Below are positions 27,539-38,310 of a DNA stretch of 64,000 nt, one piece after another. Made by a program: the position numbers and the translations under genes. Within the stretch, counting starts at the first letter, position 1, and each line of letters starts with the position of its first letter. The notes under the pieces are model-generated. The model was not told where the DNA came from. It searched no databases and saw nothing but the letters and a program-made list of their open reading frames with translations. Source of the DNA: Edaphochlamys debaryana (taxonomy: Eukaryota; Chlorophyta; Chlorophyceae; Chlamydomonadales); NCBI GenBank assembly GCA_016858145.1, contig JAEHOE010000066.1, positions 1 to 64,000 of the forward strand, read 5' to 3'.

Positions 27539-30062
27539 AGAATGTTTGCTCGCACCGTCCAGCGCCACGACATTATGGTAGAGGAAGATACGGTGTATCG
27601 AGCTGTGCAAAAGGGGGGCTCAGCAAGCGTGGGTACGGGACCCTGGCTTTTGACCTCATCGGGCGGGCCTTCGCCCCAGCCCACGCCAGCAGCTTGAGCT
27701 CTCGGTCAATACCTGAGCGCAGCAGAGAGTTCATCTTGACTCGCCCGGCAGGCTGGGCAGCGACCTCGCCGCCCAGCTGGGGTTGCATGCAAGTGCTGTT
27801 TGTGCCCCCCACCAACTCGAGGGCAGAGCGCACGCCTACAGCCTTTCCTGGAAGAGACCAATACCGCATCTCATGACATCTATAGCCTAGCTGCTTGATT
27901 CCGGGGGCCGTTGATTCGCGCGCCATCTCCAAGCTGCCGAGCGGGTTGCGCTTATGGGACGCGGGCCCCCCCGGGGCATGGCTGGCTGTTGCTAGGCAGG
28001 GGTACGCCCTGGGGCTGAGCCACAGAATAACCCACATGCCGTGCTGGGGCAATGCGTCCTGAGTCGGATTACCGGGCCAGGTCGTGGCGGCATCAGCTGC
28101 AAGTGGATTCCCCGTGGTCCGCACAGGGTGGGGTGCAACGTAGGGACATAGTTGCCGGAGTGAAGGATTCAGACCATCGCTCCCCTGGCCCGCCCGGCTT
28201 CGAAGCCCGCAAAGCCCCTGTTGTCACAACACGAGACCCCTTGGCCACAGGGCATCGCGACCATCCTCGGGAGCTGGCGGTGCTTGTTCGCGTCGTGCCA
28301 ACATGGCGAGACCCCCGACATGCCGCGCCGGGTTTCACAATTTACCCTGCGTGGCCGTCACCGCTCTGGCCGCGATGTATACAGTGCTGGTGATGGAGCA
28401 CTTCTGGAGGGGTCGCCTGTACGGCCGCGAAACGTTGCGTCGCGAGTATCGGACACGAGACATGCTGAATGTGACAGGGCCCGAGCCGCGACTACAGTCA
28501 ACGACATCGGCGCTTAGCAGGGTATTCCTGCTTCTATTGTAATCGACGTGCACCGTGCGGGATGACAGTTCGGCCTCCGACACGGCCTGGCACGAACCAG
28601 ACCCCCGCCCCCTCCACAATTGAGTTGTCCCCCCGAACCCCTGTGGCCTGCCCTTGACCTCAACTGCGCCTAATCCGAACACAGTATACATAGCTCTCAC
28701 CCATGTCGCAGGCTCAGGTCGGGCTCTGAGGGGCGAGCCTCCATGGCGGCCTTGCCTGTCACTGCGGTCCATTCGGCAGTGTCCACCTGGCGATGCACCG
28801 TCGAGTTCACCCCAGGCGGAAGGACTTGTACGCCCAGCCGCAGGTAACGAATACAGCAGGTAGAGTGTATTAACTTGAAGCTCGCCGGCCACAGCCTTGC
28901 TGTGCTGATCAGCTAGTAAACGCCCACACAAGGGCCATGCGCCCTCACGTGTGACGGGCGCGGAAGGGACCAATGCCTTCCGCATCTAGCCTGGCTGCCT
29001 GAAGCCTGCGCACTGTGGCGCTGCTGAAAGCCTTGACTGAGTACTTCTGAGTGTGAAGGGGCCAGGGAGGCTGGTATCTCATGGCGCTCAGGTGGCGGGA
29101 TCAAAGGGAAGCGGGGGTGAAGTGGAAGGACGTGGGGATTTCCAATGGGCGGAAGTCGTGCACCAGCTGGCGGTTGACGGTTGGGCGGTTGGTGGTTGAA
29201 AGGTCAGGAACCAAGGTTTGTACAAAACAGAACAGGATGCCTGGCACAGGCTTTCCCATGATGATAGCGACCAGGCAAAGTGCCCGATTGCACCCAAAAA
29301 TCTCCTTCACTTAGGGCAGAAAGTCCCTACGGCCTCCCCACCCCCCACCGCCCTAGGGCCCAACTACTTGACAATGGCTATGTAACGCGCCCTGTCCCGC
29401 CCATACGCGTGCTCCCTAGTGCAAGCGCGAGCGGCCATGAGAATGTTTGCTCGCACCGTCCAGCGCCACGACATTATGGTAGAGGAAGATACGGTGTATC
29501 GAGCTGTGCAAAAGGGGGGCTCAGCAAGCGTGGGTACGGGACCCTGGCTTTTGACCTCATCGGGCGGGCCTTCGCCCCAGCCCACGCCAGCAGCTTGAGC
29601 TCTCGGTCAATACCTGAGCGCAGCAGAGAGTTCATCTTGACTCGCCCGGCAGGCTGGGCAGCGACCTCGCCGCCCAGCTGGGGTTGCATGCAAGTGCTGT
29701 TTGTGCCCCCCACCAACTCGAGGGCAGAGCGCACGCCTACAGCCTTTCCTGGAAGAGACCAATACCGCATCTCATGACATCTATAGCCTAGCTGCTTGAT
29801 TCCGGGGGCCGTTGATTCGCGCGCCATCTCCAAGCTGCCGAGCGGGTTGCGCTTATGGGACGCGGGCGCCCCCGGGGCATGGCTGGCTGTTGCTAGGCAG
29901 GGGTACGCCCTGGGGCTGAGCCACAGAATAACCCACATGCCGTGCTGGGGCAATGCGTCCTGAGTCGGATTACCGGGCCAGGTCGTGGCGGCATCAGCTG
30001 CAAGTGGATTCCCCGTGGTCCGCACAGGGTGGGGTGCAACGTAGGGACATAGTTGCCGGAGT
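27539..30062 (-). repeat. Inverted satellite block at the array edge
   Basis: Satellite sequence in reverse orientation. Reading left to right it runs from unit position about 1048 down to 1 (27,539-28,586), then from 1901 down to 425 (28,587-30,062), where it stops against unique DNA. The switch from the direct stub falls inside CACGACGAGAATG at about 27,530-27,545, with only one or two bases of overlap between the joined sequences. The block can pair with the direct array: 28,291-30,062 is the reverse complement of about 25,767-27,538, leaving a spacer of about 750 bp. Confidence 0.96.
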
Positions 30063-30795
30063 GGAACCACGAACCTTGGGGACTTGAACGCCTGGGGACG
30101 TTGTTGCACTACCACCAGTTGCGTTTTGTCTGCTGACACACACGGGCGGGGAACAGCAGTAGGAGGGGAGGGCTTGAGTCCGGAGGGGAGGGGTGTTGGG
30201 GCACGGCACTCGAGCAATGGGGCCATGGCGCCATGCCCTCCACCCCCCATACGCTGCGGCCCGACAGGGGGAAGGGGAACTGGGAGGCGGGGTACCGAGC
30301 TACCGACAGGGGGGGCTTGACGGTGATGCAGAAGGTGAGTCAGGTTCAGGGGAAAGCCAGACTGGACGCCTCATCCGTGCAGATGTGCTCGGGGCTCGCC
30401 GCCGAACACCTATGGTTGTGTCAGGCAGGGCAGGGTGCAGGCGGCCCGTTGGCCTAGCCAAGCCCAGTTTGCGCTTGGCCCCAAACGCTGCTCCCAGGAT
30501 GCGGAAGGGACCCCACAACCTGTGACGACAACGCACTGGATAAGGCATGGTGTGCAAGCGGGGATTGGAGGGGCGGTGTTAGGGGGCTCAAGGGCGGGCC
30601 TAGCGTGGGCGCACCCCGGTCGGGCGCTGCCGGCAGGCGGGGGCAGGCGGGGGTCGGTGTAGCATTCGGGCAATTGGCGCGTCATAACTCATAAGGCAGC
30701 GCTGCGCGAAGGCGCGAGTACACTCCATTTTTGCACAGTTGCAAGAGGACACCACAAACTTGCTAGCTGCTGAAGAGACAAGCGACCGAACAAAC
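30063..30795. other. Unique spacer between satellite and PRA1 gene
   Basis: No gene is recognised. It must contain the promoter and 5' leader of the PRA1-family gene starting at 30,796. I see no TATA-like box close to that start. The first 70 bases contain two short tRNA-box-like strings on the minus strand that do not make a cloverleaf. Confidence 0.6.
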
Positions 30796-31979
30796 ATGGC
30801 TGCCCCTGCGACTGGGCTACCTGTGGTCGCCGCGGCCGTCTCGTCCCCGGCGGTCGGCGCGAACGCTATGTCTGTGATTATCGCGCGGCTAAAGGACTAT
30901 GCGGGGAACGTCACGAAGGAGGTGCGACGATTGAAGCCCAGCTTTTGAAGCTGAGCGGAGCTGCAGCCCAACGCACGCTCTCCCGCCTGCAGAGGAAGCC
31001 CTGGGCGGAGATGATCGATCGCAACTCCTTCTCCAAGCCAGGGAGCCTCGCCGAGGTCTGTTGCGCATCCGCGGGCTGCTGTTGTGCGCATTTGGCGCTC
31101 CAGTGGCGCTGAGCGAACTTCGGCGCTCCTCGCGCGCTCGTATGCTTACAGGCAACCTCGCGGTTACGCAAGAACGCGAATTACTTCAAGGTCAACTACT
31201 TGATCGTCATGCTTCTGACGACCGCGCTCACGTTTGTGATGCACCCGTCGTCGCTGCTGGTGCTCGCACTGCTGGCGGGCAGCTGGATCTACGTGTTCCT
31301 CGTGCGCACCGCGCCGCTGCAGCTGGGGGGGCGGACGCTCAGGTGGGGGCGGTGGAGGGTCGCGGCGGGTTGGCCGTCCCTTTGGCACGCGAGCTGACCC
31401 GGTCTTGTTCGTGCGATGCCCCAATCTCCAGCGACCGCGAGAAGCTGATGGGCATGTCGGCGGTGTCCTTCATCACCATCTTCTTCCTCACCAGGTGAGG
31501 AGGCGGGGGGGTCTGGTGGGCGGACGGGTCGGGTGCGAGGCCTCCGACCCGCGCTCCACCACCCTCGAGTCACCCGTAGCTGACGCCCGCTTTCAAACAT
31601 CCGCAGCGTTGGCACCGTGTTCTTCTCGGCGCTCAGCCTTAGCCTTGCGGTCGTGGCCGCCCACGGCGCCTTCCGGGAGCCCGACAACCTGTTCATCGAT
31701 GAGGGCGAGGTGCGCTGGCTGGCTGCTTTTCTTCCCGGGCAAACCCACTGACTTCTGTGCCGGGCGTGATTCGAGGTTCAGCGGGGATCTCCTTGGAGCC
31801 GTGGGGGCGGATGCGGCGGGTGCGGCGCAACTTGAGTACGGTACCTGCCCTGCAGAGCCTGACGTGCCTCCCTCTTCCTGTGCACCACCCCAAACCCCTG
31901 TCCGCAGACGCAGCAGGGCCTGCTCAGCATATTCACGACCCCGGTGTCGGCGCCCGTCACCGGTGTGTCCGTCGTATAA
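30796..31979 (+). CDS. PRA1-family prenylated Rab acceptor
   Basis: Six exons: 30796-30921, 30993-31055, 31152-31342, 31432-31494, 31607-31709 and 31908-31979. All introns are GT-AG and phases join without a break to give 205 residues. PRA1/Yip3 proteins are small membrane proteins of ER, Golgi and endosomes that bind prenylated Rab GTPases and help place them on membranes. The family core is clear: RKPWAEMIDRNSFSKPGSL (residues about 43-61) and SRLRKNANYFKVNYL, followed by two paired hydrophobic stretches, one running through the LIVML...WIYVFLV segment and one through MGMSAVSFITIFFL...SLAVVAAHGAF, the usual four-helix layout. The ATG at 30,796 begins the first in-frame Met run, and the N-terminal 40 residues are the variable part of the family. 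I found no TGTAA signal downstream. The gene starts 0.73 kb from the satellite edge. Function is inferred from family. Confidence 0.93.
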
Positions 31980-33144
31980 CGGCCTAGTTGCAGGGGCAAG
32001 CCTGACTGCGGTCGCCTGGCCCGCGTGCCCCTCGGACCATGCTGGGGCGAGAACGCTGGCGACGGTCCATTGGGGCCCACACGGCGCCCTTCCCCGCCGG
32101 CGGCGCGCTAGGGCGAGGGCGGAAGCCTTCGGCAAAGCTTGGCGAACGGAGCTCGGCGTCGGGTACAGATGTGGGATGCGGCTCAGGTCACCGGGACCGG
32201 AAAGGGGTTCTTCATTCTCGCTCGAGTATTGATCACAGTGGGGGGGCACAAGTCTTGAGGGTGACTGCATTTGGGTCAGGGATGCATACTGGAGGGTGCG
32301 GAGGCGGGGGTTGAGCACGGACCTAGGGGACAACGCTGTGAGTATGTGAGCAACGGGAGGCTGTGAGAGGTTAGGTTGGTGACGCAAGAGCAGGGGCACG
32401 CAAGGGGCGCTCTTGAAGGGAGAAGGCCACGCCCCAATGGGCTGGCGTCTGGATAGATGTGTCAGGGAGTCCGCACGGTGCGATGGAATGAGCGAGCGTG
32501 CCTGCCGCACGTAAGTAAGCACTTGGCTTCCTCCGTCTGCGGTTGAGGTCGGCTTCCGTCTGCGGTTCAGCGAGGACAGGTCAGCCGCCTCACGTAAACC
32601 TCGGGCGCAGCTTGCCTCAGATCTCGCTCTCCTGGCGGCCCTCAGCAGTCATGCGGGAGGTCTGGGGGCCTGTCGGCCGCCATTGGCGACCCCGCACCCC
32701 GAGCCACCGCAGCTGCGCATGCCTGGGCGGGGGCCCGCGTGTGCTGCTGCGGGCAGCACCAGGACGGCGAGGCGTAGTCAACGGCGCAGTACGCACGCAG
32801 GTGGCCCTGGTGGCGCAGTTAAGTCCCCTCCGACAGTCACGTTTACAGGCGGCCGGTGATGGGGGGATGCAGCTTCGCACGGCCGCTCCGGAGCCTTTCA
32901 TCAGCGGTGCCATGGCTTGGCCCCACAAGCAACTGAAGGTTTAGTCCGGTGGCAGCATGTCCGGGGAGCCAGAGGCTAGTGCACCGTGATGGCCGTGGCG
33001 CCCTCAGTCCCCTGCAATCGGCCTTGATCTAGCACTGCAGGGAGCAGTCTGCTCGAACGATGTTACCGGTATGTTGGGGGTGCAGGCTGACAGGGTTGTG
33101 GTCCTGATCCCGCAGGCTCTCACAGCAGGCTTTGCTAAGCAAGT

Positions 33145-33446
33145 GCGCCGCCCTCATGCCCTCTGCGACCCTGTGCCTTCATGACCAGCCCTCGGTCGGG
33201 GTCCATGGCTCCTCTTGCGCAACAGCACGAGGCAACCGCCGGCTGACTGAGCTTGGCGAGGGTACCTCAGAGCATGCGGCGGCAGGCCTTGTCAATAAAC
33301 CGCGCCTCCCTCATGCCCTCTGCGACCCTAACGACACTGCGTCCTGTGGCTGCATGACCAGCCCTCGGTCGAAGTCCATGGCCGGCGCATGGCTACTCTT
33401 CCGCAGCACGAGGCAGTCGCAGACTGATGAGCTTGCCGAGGGTACT
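33145..33446 (+). repeat. Imperfect tandem duplication, about 0.13 kb
   Basis: Copy A is 33,145-33,266 and copy B is 33,302-33,446. Both begin GCGCC(G/T)CCCTCATGCC and share CTCTGCGACCC, ATGACCAGCCCTCGGTCG and a closing GAGGGTAC. Copy B carries small insertions, including one of about 16 bases. Confidence 0.85.
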
Positions 33447-33467
33447 ATTGTTGATGGAGTCTACGCC

Positions 33468-33472
33468 TTACA
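33468..33472 (-). terminator. Possible TGTAA poly(A) signal of AMT
   Basis: TTACA on the plus strand reads TGTAA on the AMT strand, 810 bp past the stop codon. TGTAA is the usual volvocine poly(A) signal. The only nearer TGTAA overlaps the stop codon itself at 34,282-34,286, too early to be useful. Confidence 0.3.
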
Positions 33473-34281
33473 AGGAAGACAGATTGCGGCAATCATAGAC
33501 AAAAGAAAGAAGAGATGCTCACTCCGCGCAGGGGCCACTCAGAGGCCGCCTGGTTCCGCGGATCAATCCAACACACACGAACTGACCCAACCAGAGACAG
33601 CGTCCAGGAAGCAGCCTTCTAAGGGAATTGCCCCCCGCGGTCGAGCGGGAAAGCAGCGTCTGCAAATGACAGATGCTCCACCATACCATGCGCTGATCCT
33701 GGTCGCCGCCTCAGCCTCCCGTAACCCGACGTCGGTCCGTCCCTCCCCCGTCCACGCCGCCCCGTCCTCACAAAACCCCGACCCACATCCGCGGCCTGCC
33801 CTACCCGAGCCCGAGCGGGGCATACCGCGGCGCTTCTTTCCGAGAACAGTTCGATCCACAACCCAGCGAGGGGCTCACGCCGCCACTTGCACCACCCCTG
33901 AGGCTCCTTCCAAGGCCTGCGCTCGCCGCGTGCGTGCCGCAGGCCCCTTCACGAAGAGCCCTGTTAGCTTCGTGATGTGCTCGCGGAGGTAAAACTTGGT
34001 CAGAACAGTGCTCGTCTAACTCGTGCGCGCCCATAACCCACCACACCAGTGCCAAGCGCGCCCGACGGGTGCATTGGCCTACTACCCCCGCCAGTCACGG
34101 TCCGTGAGCGCACATCATCATTATCCAGGCCGTCCGCTGCCTAAGAGCAGCACTACAGACGCCCACTTTCCCAGTCAGAACCCCTTCCCGAACACAATAT
34201 ATACTTGCATTGGACACGCCGTCGCATGGGATGTAGCATAGCTTAGCTCGCTCGTACGAGGGCCGGGCCCGCGCCGGGCCC

Positions 34282-37200
34282 TTACAGGCCCTGGGCCGTG
34301 GCCTTCTCGGGCTTGCCGAGGCCGTGGTCGTAGTTGTAGGCAGAGCCTGGAAGCAGGGGGACGGTGGGGGGCGGGGAGGGCGCATGGTGAGGCAACCGAA
34401 CGCGGGCGCCAATACTGGCTGTTAAGGGACTAGGCTGAAGCATCGCCAGATCCTGCCCAGAGCGCGTGCGGGTTGTGCACGCTGGAGATCTGCTGCAGCA
34501 CGACCCGGAGGCTCAAGGCGCTACCCGGGCGCCCTGAGCCTGACCCCAAACCCAACCGCGGGGTCTGCTGCAGCACGTCTCCGGAACTCATTCTATGCTA
34601 CCGACCCACATCGACCCACCCGCCGAAAAGCCCAAGCCCGGCCATGGCCCCCCCGCCCCGCCGCCTTGGACCCCACCTATGCCCACTCCGCCCCTCGACC
34701 ACGGCCGCTCACCTCCGTGCTTGGACACGTCCAGACCGGCCTGCTCCTCCTCCGCAGAGATGCGCAGCAGCTTGACCATCTTGAGCGAGCCGAACAGCAG
34801 GGACATGAGGCCGAAGACCCAGGCGAAGATAGAGATGATGCCGACGACCTAGGGGAGGAGGAAGAGGGAGGGAGGGGGGGCGGGGGGGTCAGGGTCGGTT
34901 GTAGATGGATGGGTAGGTCTGTGGCATGCCACCGCCACCGCGCTCCCCAGCCGCTGCTCGGTCGCCCCACTGCGACCGCTCCGCTCCGAGTCCCTGCCCG
35001 GCGCGACCGTCTGTACACCCACGCTGCACACCCCGTCACTCAACCCAGTCTGGACGCCCTGCCTCCACCACCCACACAGGAAGAGCCCGAATTTCCCATC
35101 CGAACATCCCATGCAACGGCTACCACAGCCTGCCGGGAATGCTCCCACAGCCCCCCCCTCCAACGCCCCGCTTCTCACCTGCGAGGCCAGCAGGCGGCCA
35201 TCGCCGCCGTAGAAGAGGCCGTTGGCAATGTACTGGTCAGCGTCGCACGAGCGGCCGTACGACTGGCAGATGTACTCGCGCTTGGCGAGCAGGCCGGTGA
35301 AGAAGACGCCCCAGGCGCCGCAGAAGGCGTGCATGGGCGCGGCCGAGAGCGGGTCGTCGATGCGCAGCTTGAGGAAGAGCACGCACACGGCGTCGAAGAC
35401 CCAGCCGCCGGTGAAGCCGGCGATGATGGCGGCCCAGGGCTCCACCACGTGGGCCATGGCGGTAACGGTCACGAAGCCCACCAGGGCGCCGTTGCAGCCG
35501 GCAACCAGGTCCCAGGCCTGAAAGGGAGGAGGGGGAGAGGAAGGGGGATGAGGGCGGGAGGAGGAGGGGTTGAGGGAGGGGTGACGGGTGGTGGAAGTGG
35601 GATGAGGTGGCTTGGGGGCTGGGGGATGAGGACTAGGGGCCGCAGGCCGGGGCCGGGGATGCTCGCACGCGAGGCAGCGCGGGGTGGAGCAGATTGTAGG
35701 GTTTTGAGGGAGGGTTGAGGGGTGGTGGAAGCGCACGGGGACCAGGGGCACGCAGGCTGTCTTCGCTGCCTCGCTCGCTCTTGGCCGCACGCACCTTGTG
35801 GCGCAGGAAGGCGGTGAGCAGGCAGGACAGGCAGCCGGCGCCGCCCGCCAGGGTGGTGGTGACGGCGGAGCGGCCCACAACGGCGGAGGCCTTGATCGAG
35901 GTGATGATGAGCTGGGAGCCGGGGTTGAAGCCGTACCTGGAGGGGGGAGGAGAGGAGGGGGAAAGGGGTGACGAGGTGAAGGGGGAGCGAGGGGTCCCAG
36001 GGTCTGAGGCCGTGACAGCCCAGTCGGGGGCCTGCAGCCTTGCCTGGGGAAGCGCACGCTGGCCTCGGCCTAACGAACCGTGCAGCCCCGCACCCTTTGC
36101 TGCCTCTTGCTCGGGAGGCGGCTCACCAGCCGAACCACAGCAGCACGGTGCCCAGCACCACCAGGGTGGCCGAGTGGCCGGGCATCTCCACGGGGTTGCC
36201 GTTGGAGTCGAAGCGGCCCATGCGGGGTCCGACCATGATGCAGCCAGCCAGGCCAGCGAGGCCGCCAGTCATGTGCACCACGCCAGAGCCGGCGAAGTCA
36301 ATCATGCCCGAGCGGAAGAGGTGGCTGTAGCCGGCGTAGCGGGCGAAGCCCAGCCAGCCCTCGGCGGCCCAGACCCAGTGGGCGACCACGGGGTAGACGA
36401 AGGCCGAGATGAAGAACGAGTAGATGAGGTAGGCGTTGAAGTTGAGGCGCTCGGCAACGGCGCCGGCGGGGATGGTGGTGGCGGTGGCGGCGAAGGCCCA
36501 CTGCGCGGCGGGAGGGGTTGGGGGTAGCGGAGGTGGAGGGCAGGGGAAGTGTGGCGAGTGAGGCGGGCAGGGGCGAGCCGGAGGCCGGAGGGTGTGTATG
36601 TGACAAGAGGGCAGCAGAGCGCAGCACAGGACACCGAGCTGGGGCAGTAGGATGCTTGGTGCACAGGCGCAAAGGAGGGACGTCTAGGCCTCAAGGGACA
36701 GAAGACATCAATGAAGTGTAGGCTGGGTGGCAGTACTGGGACGGGGCGAGGTTCACGCTAGGCTGGGTGGCAGTACTGGGACGGGGCGAGGTTCACGCAC
36801 CTGGAAGAACCAGTTCTGCCAGCCGAGGCCATCAGGGTCGGCGGTGGTGTAGTAGTCGAAGTCTCCCCCGTTAAAGTTGTGGTTCTTCCAGCGAGACAGG
36901 GCGAAGAGGGCGTCACCGATCTGCGTGCGGTTGAGTCAGGAGAGAGGAGGCTCAGCGTGTGCGGGTGAGTCGGGAGGCAGCGCGAGGGGCTCAGCGGGTG
37001 CGGTTGAGTCGGGAAAAAGGAGGAGGCTCAGCGGGTGCCACGTGGTGCGGTTGGTCAGGGCACGTCGCCGAGGTACAGGACCACATGACGCAGTCGGATC
37101 GGCACTCACGAAGCCGTTGGGGTTGGCGCCAACACCGTAGGCGAAGCCGTATCTGCAGCGCGGTGAGCGTGGGAGGCAGCGCGGAGGAGAGTCGTCAGGT

Positions 37201-37889
37201 AGGACGCTTGCAAGCCACAATTCCCGAGAGTCTGACTCGCGCGCGACACCCAGCGCACACGCTCTATGCAATGTATGGCGCAATCCATGAGCGTCAGGGC
37301 AAGCGATGCGCTCACCCGAGTAGGTAGAAGGCGATGGCCGACACCGCGGCATCCATCACGGTCTGGAGCAGGATGTTCACTGCGATGGCACCACAGGATC
37401 GACGTAGGGGCACAAGCGTTTGAGAGGCACGCTGGAGGCGTGGCGATGGCGCAGAGCAGAACGCCGGTCGAGAGCATCGCTGGCACGTGCGCGTGCCGCG
37501 GTCAAACCGCTTCGGCGCCAAAGAACCCTGGCCGCAATCAGCCCTGTAGAGCGTTCCAGTGCGACTCACTGGTGTTCTTGGAGCGGATAGCGCCGGCGCA
37601 CAGCTGCACGTGGGACCGTTTCCACAGCGCAGGGGGATTCAGCAAGCCGGCTTGCGCGACCACCAGCAGCTGTGCTCTGCGGCCGGTCACCCACCATGGC
37701 GAAGCCAGCGTGCATCACGAAGACCAGCGCACCGCAAGACACCAGGTACAGGGTGTTCACGCCCACAAGGACACCCGATATCTGCGACTGCGTCGTCTCA
37801 TAGTCTGAGAACTGGCTGCACAGGATAGTCGCAGCCTCCGTGCTGCCATTCACGGCCGGCAGGATAGCCGCGATACAGTCCTCAGACAT
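34282..37889 (-). CDS. AMT-type ammonium transporter
   Basis: Ten exons in transcript order: 37889-37695, 37603-37570, 37379-37316, 37152-37110, 36920-36801, 36500-36127, 35936-35795, 35517-35179, 34848-34713 and 34346-34282. Phases agree at each junction (1,512 nt, 503 residues). AMT/Mep/Rh proteins are plasma-membrane trimers that import ammonium. The protein has an extracellular N-terminus, about eleven hydrophobic segments, and both pore histidines: His228 in [10 protein letters not shown] and His387 in [11 protein letters not shown]. The AMT1-like text [15 protein letters not shown] is split between exons 2 and 3. The C-terminal tail has [16 protein letters not shown] (around residues 476-491), where plant AMT1 proteins usually carry a regulatory threonine; here it is Ser479. 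A short intron between exons 1 and 2 and the 40-bp duplication beside the exon 5 donor are local oddities. The start ATG is at 37,889. Nitrogen regulation is likely from the family but no operator was recognised. Confidence 0.96.
36721..36800 (+). repeat. 40-bp tandem duplication at AMT exon 5 donor
   Basis: 36,721-36,760 and 36,761-36,800 are the same 40-base sequence apart from the last two bases. On the AMT strand the copy touching exon 5 supplies the real GTGCG donor; the outer copy repeats the following intron sequence but its junction reads TAGCG. Confidence 0.92.
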
Positions 37890-38282
37890 TGTGGCGACGG
37901 CTTGAGCGACGGAGCACTCAGGCCTGGGTCAAGCCTCTCTGTTAGAGGCTGGTGCGGGCAACGACGACGCTTCACGTGGGAAACGGTCTACTTGTGCAAG
38001 CGGCTTCCATGTACGGCGCCAATTGCAATTCGGAGCTTCCAAAGTCGTCCTGACCGCGCGACTGCACGCACGTCCCGCGAGTGGCTGAGCAAACACGCGG
38101 GTGCATCATTGAGCACGCATTGCACAGGAAACACGGACAGGCGCAGCCGCACCCTCCCGCGAGTCGAACTGCAACTCGGCCGGCGGAGGCGGAAGCCACG
38201 AAGAACGAAGTCAAGCATATAGCATGACCCCACATCTACTGGCATAACAGCCGAGAAGCGGTGATCATGAGTCAGGATGAAG

Positions 38283-38310
38283 AAAGAGCCCTAGTTGACT
38301 AGGGTTCTTT
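38283..38310. repeat. Perfect-length hairpin with TAGGG arms
   Basis: AAAGAGCCCTAGT and ACTAGGGTTCTTT face each other across two bases; twelve Watson-Crick pairs and one G-T pair. The arms contain CCCTA/TAGGG, like a plant telo-box or a single telomere-type repeat, about 0.4 kb upstream of the AMT start. Confidence 0.85.

Larger units (their letters stand above)
31980..34281. other. Intergenic region between convergent PRA1 and AMT genes
   Basis: It holds the 3' ends of two convergent genes. No convincing coding region was found; long open frames on both strands lack family resemblance and follow GC bias. It contains an imperfect tandem duplication (33,145-33,446) and a possible minus-strand poly(A) signal at 33,468-33,472. 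Confidence 0.6.

Noticed and set aside
1..30062. CRISPR array or bacterial defence locus
   Set aside because: Repeats are kilobase-long and contiguous with no spacers, and the flanking genes are intron-rich nuclear algal genes.
30063..30130. tRNA-like strings (ACTGGTGGTAGTGC and GTTCAAGTCCCC) on the minus strand at the satellite edge
   Set aside because: The spacing between the box A-like and box B-like parts is too short and the T stem does not pair. A decayed SINE head is possible but unsupported.
31593..32522. 309-codon minus-strand open frame
   Set aside because: It is antisense to PRA1 exons 5-6 and their 3' region and shows no family resemblance.
33132..33992. 286-codon plus-strand open frame
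   Set aside because: It crosses the tandem duplication, has no recognisable domain, and its composition is that of random GC-rich DNA.
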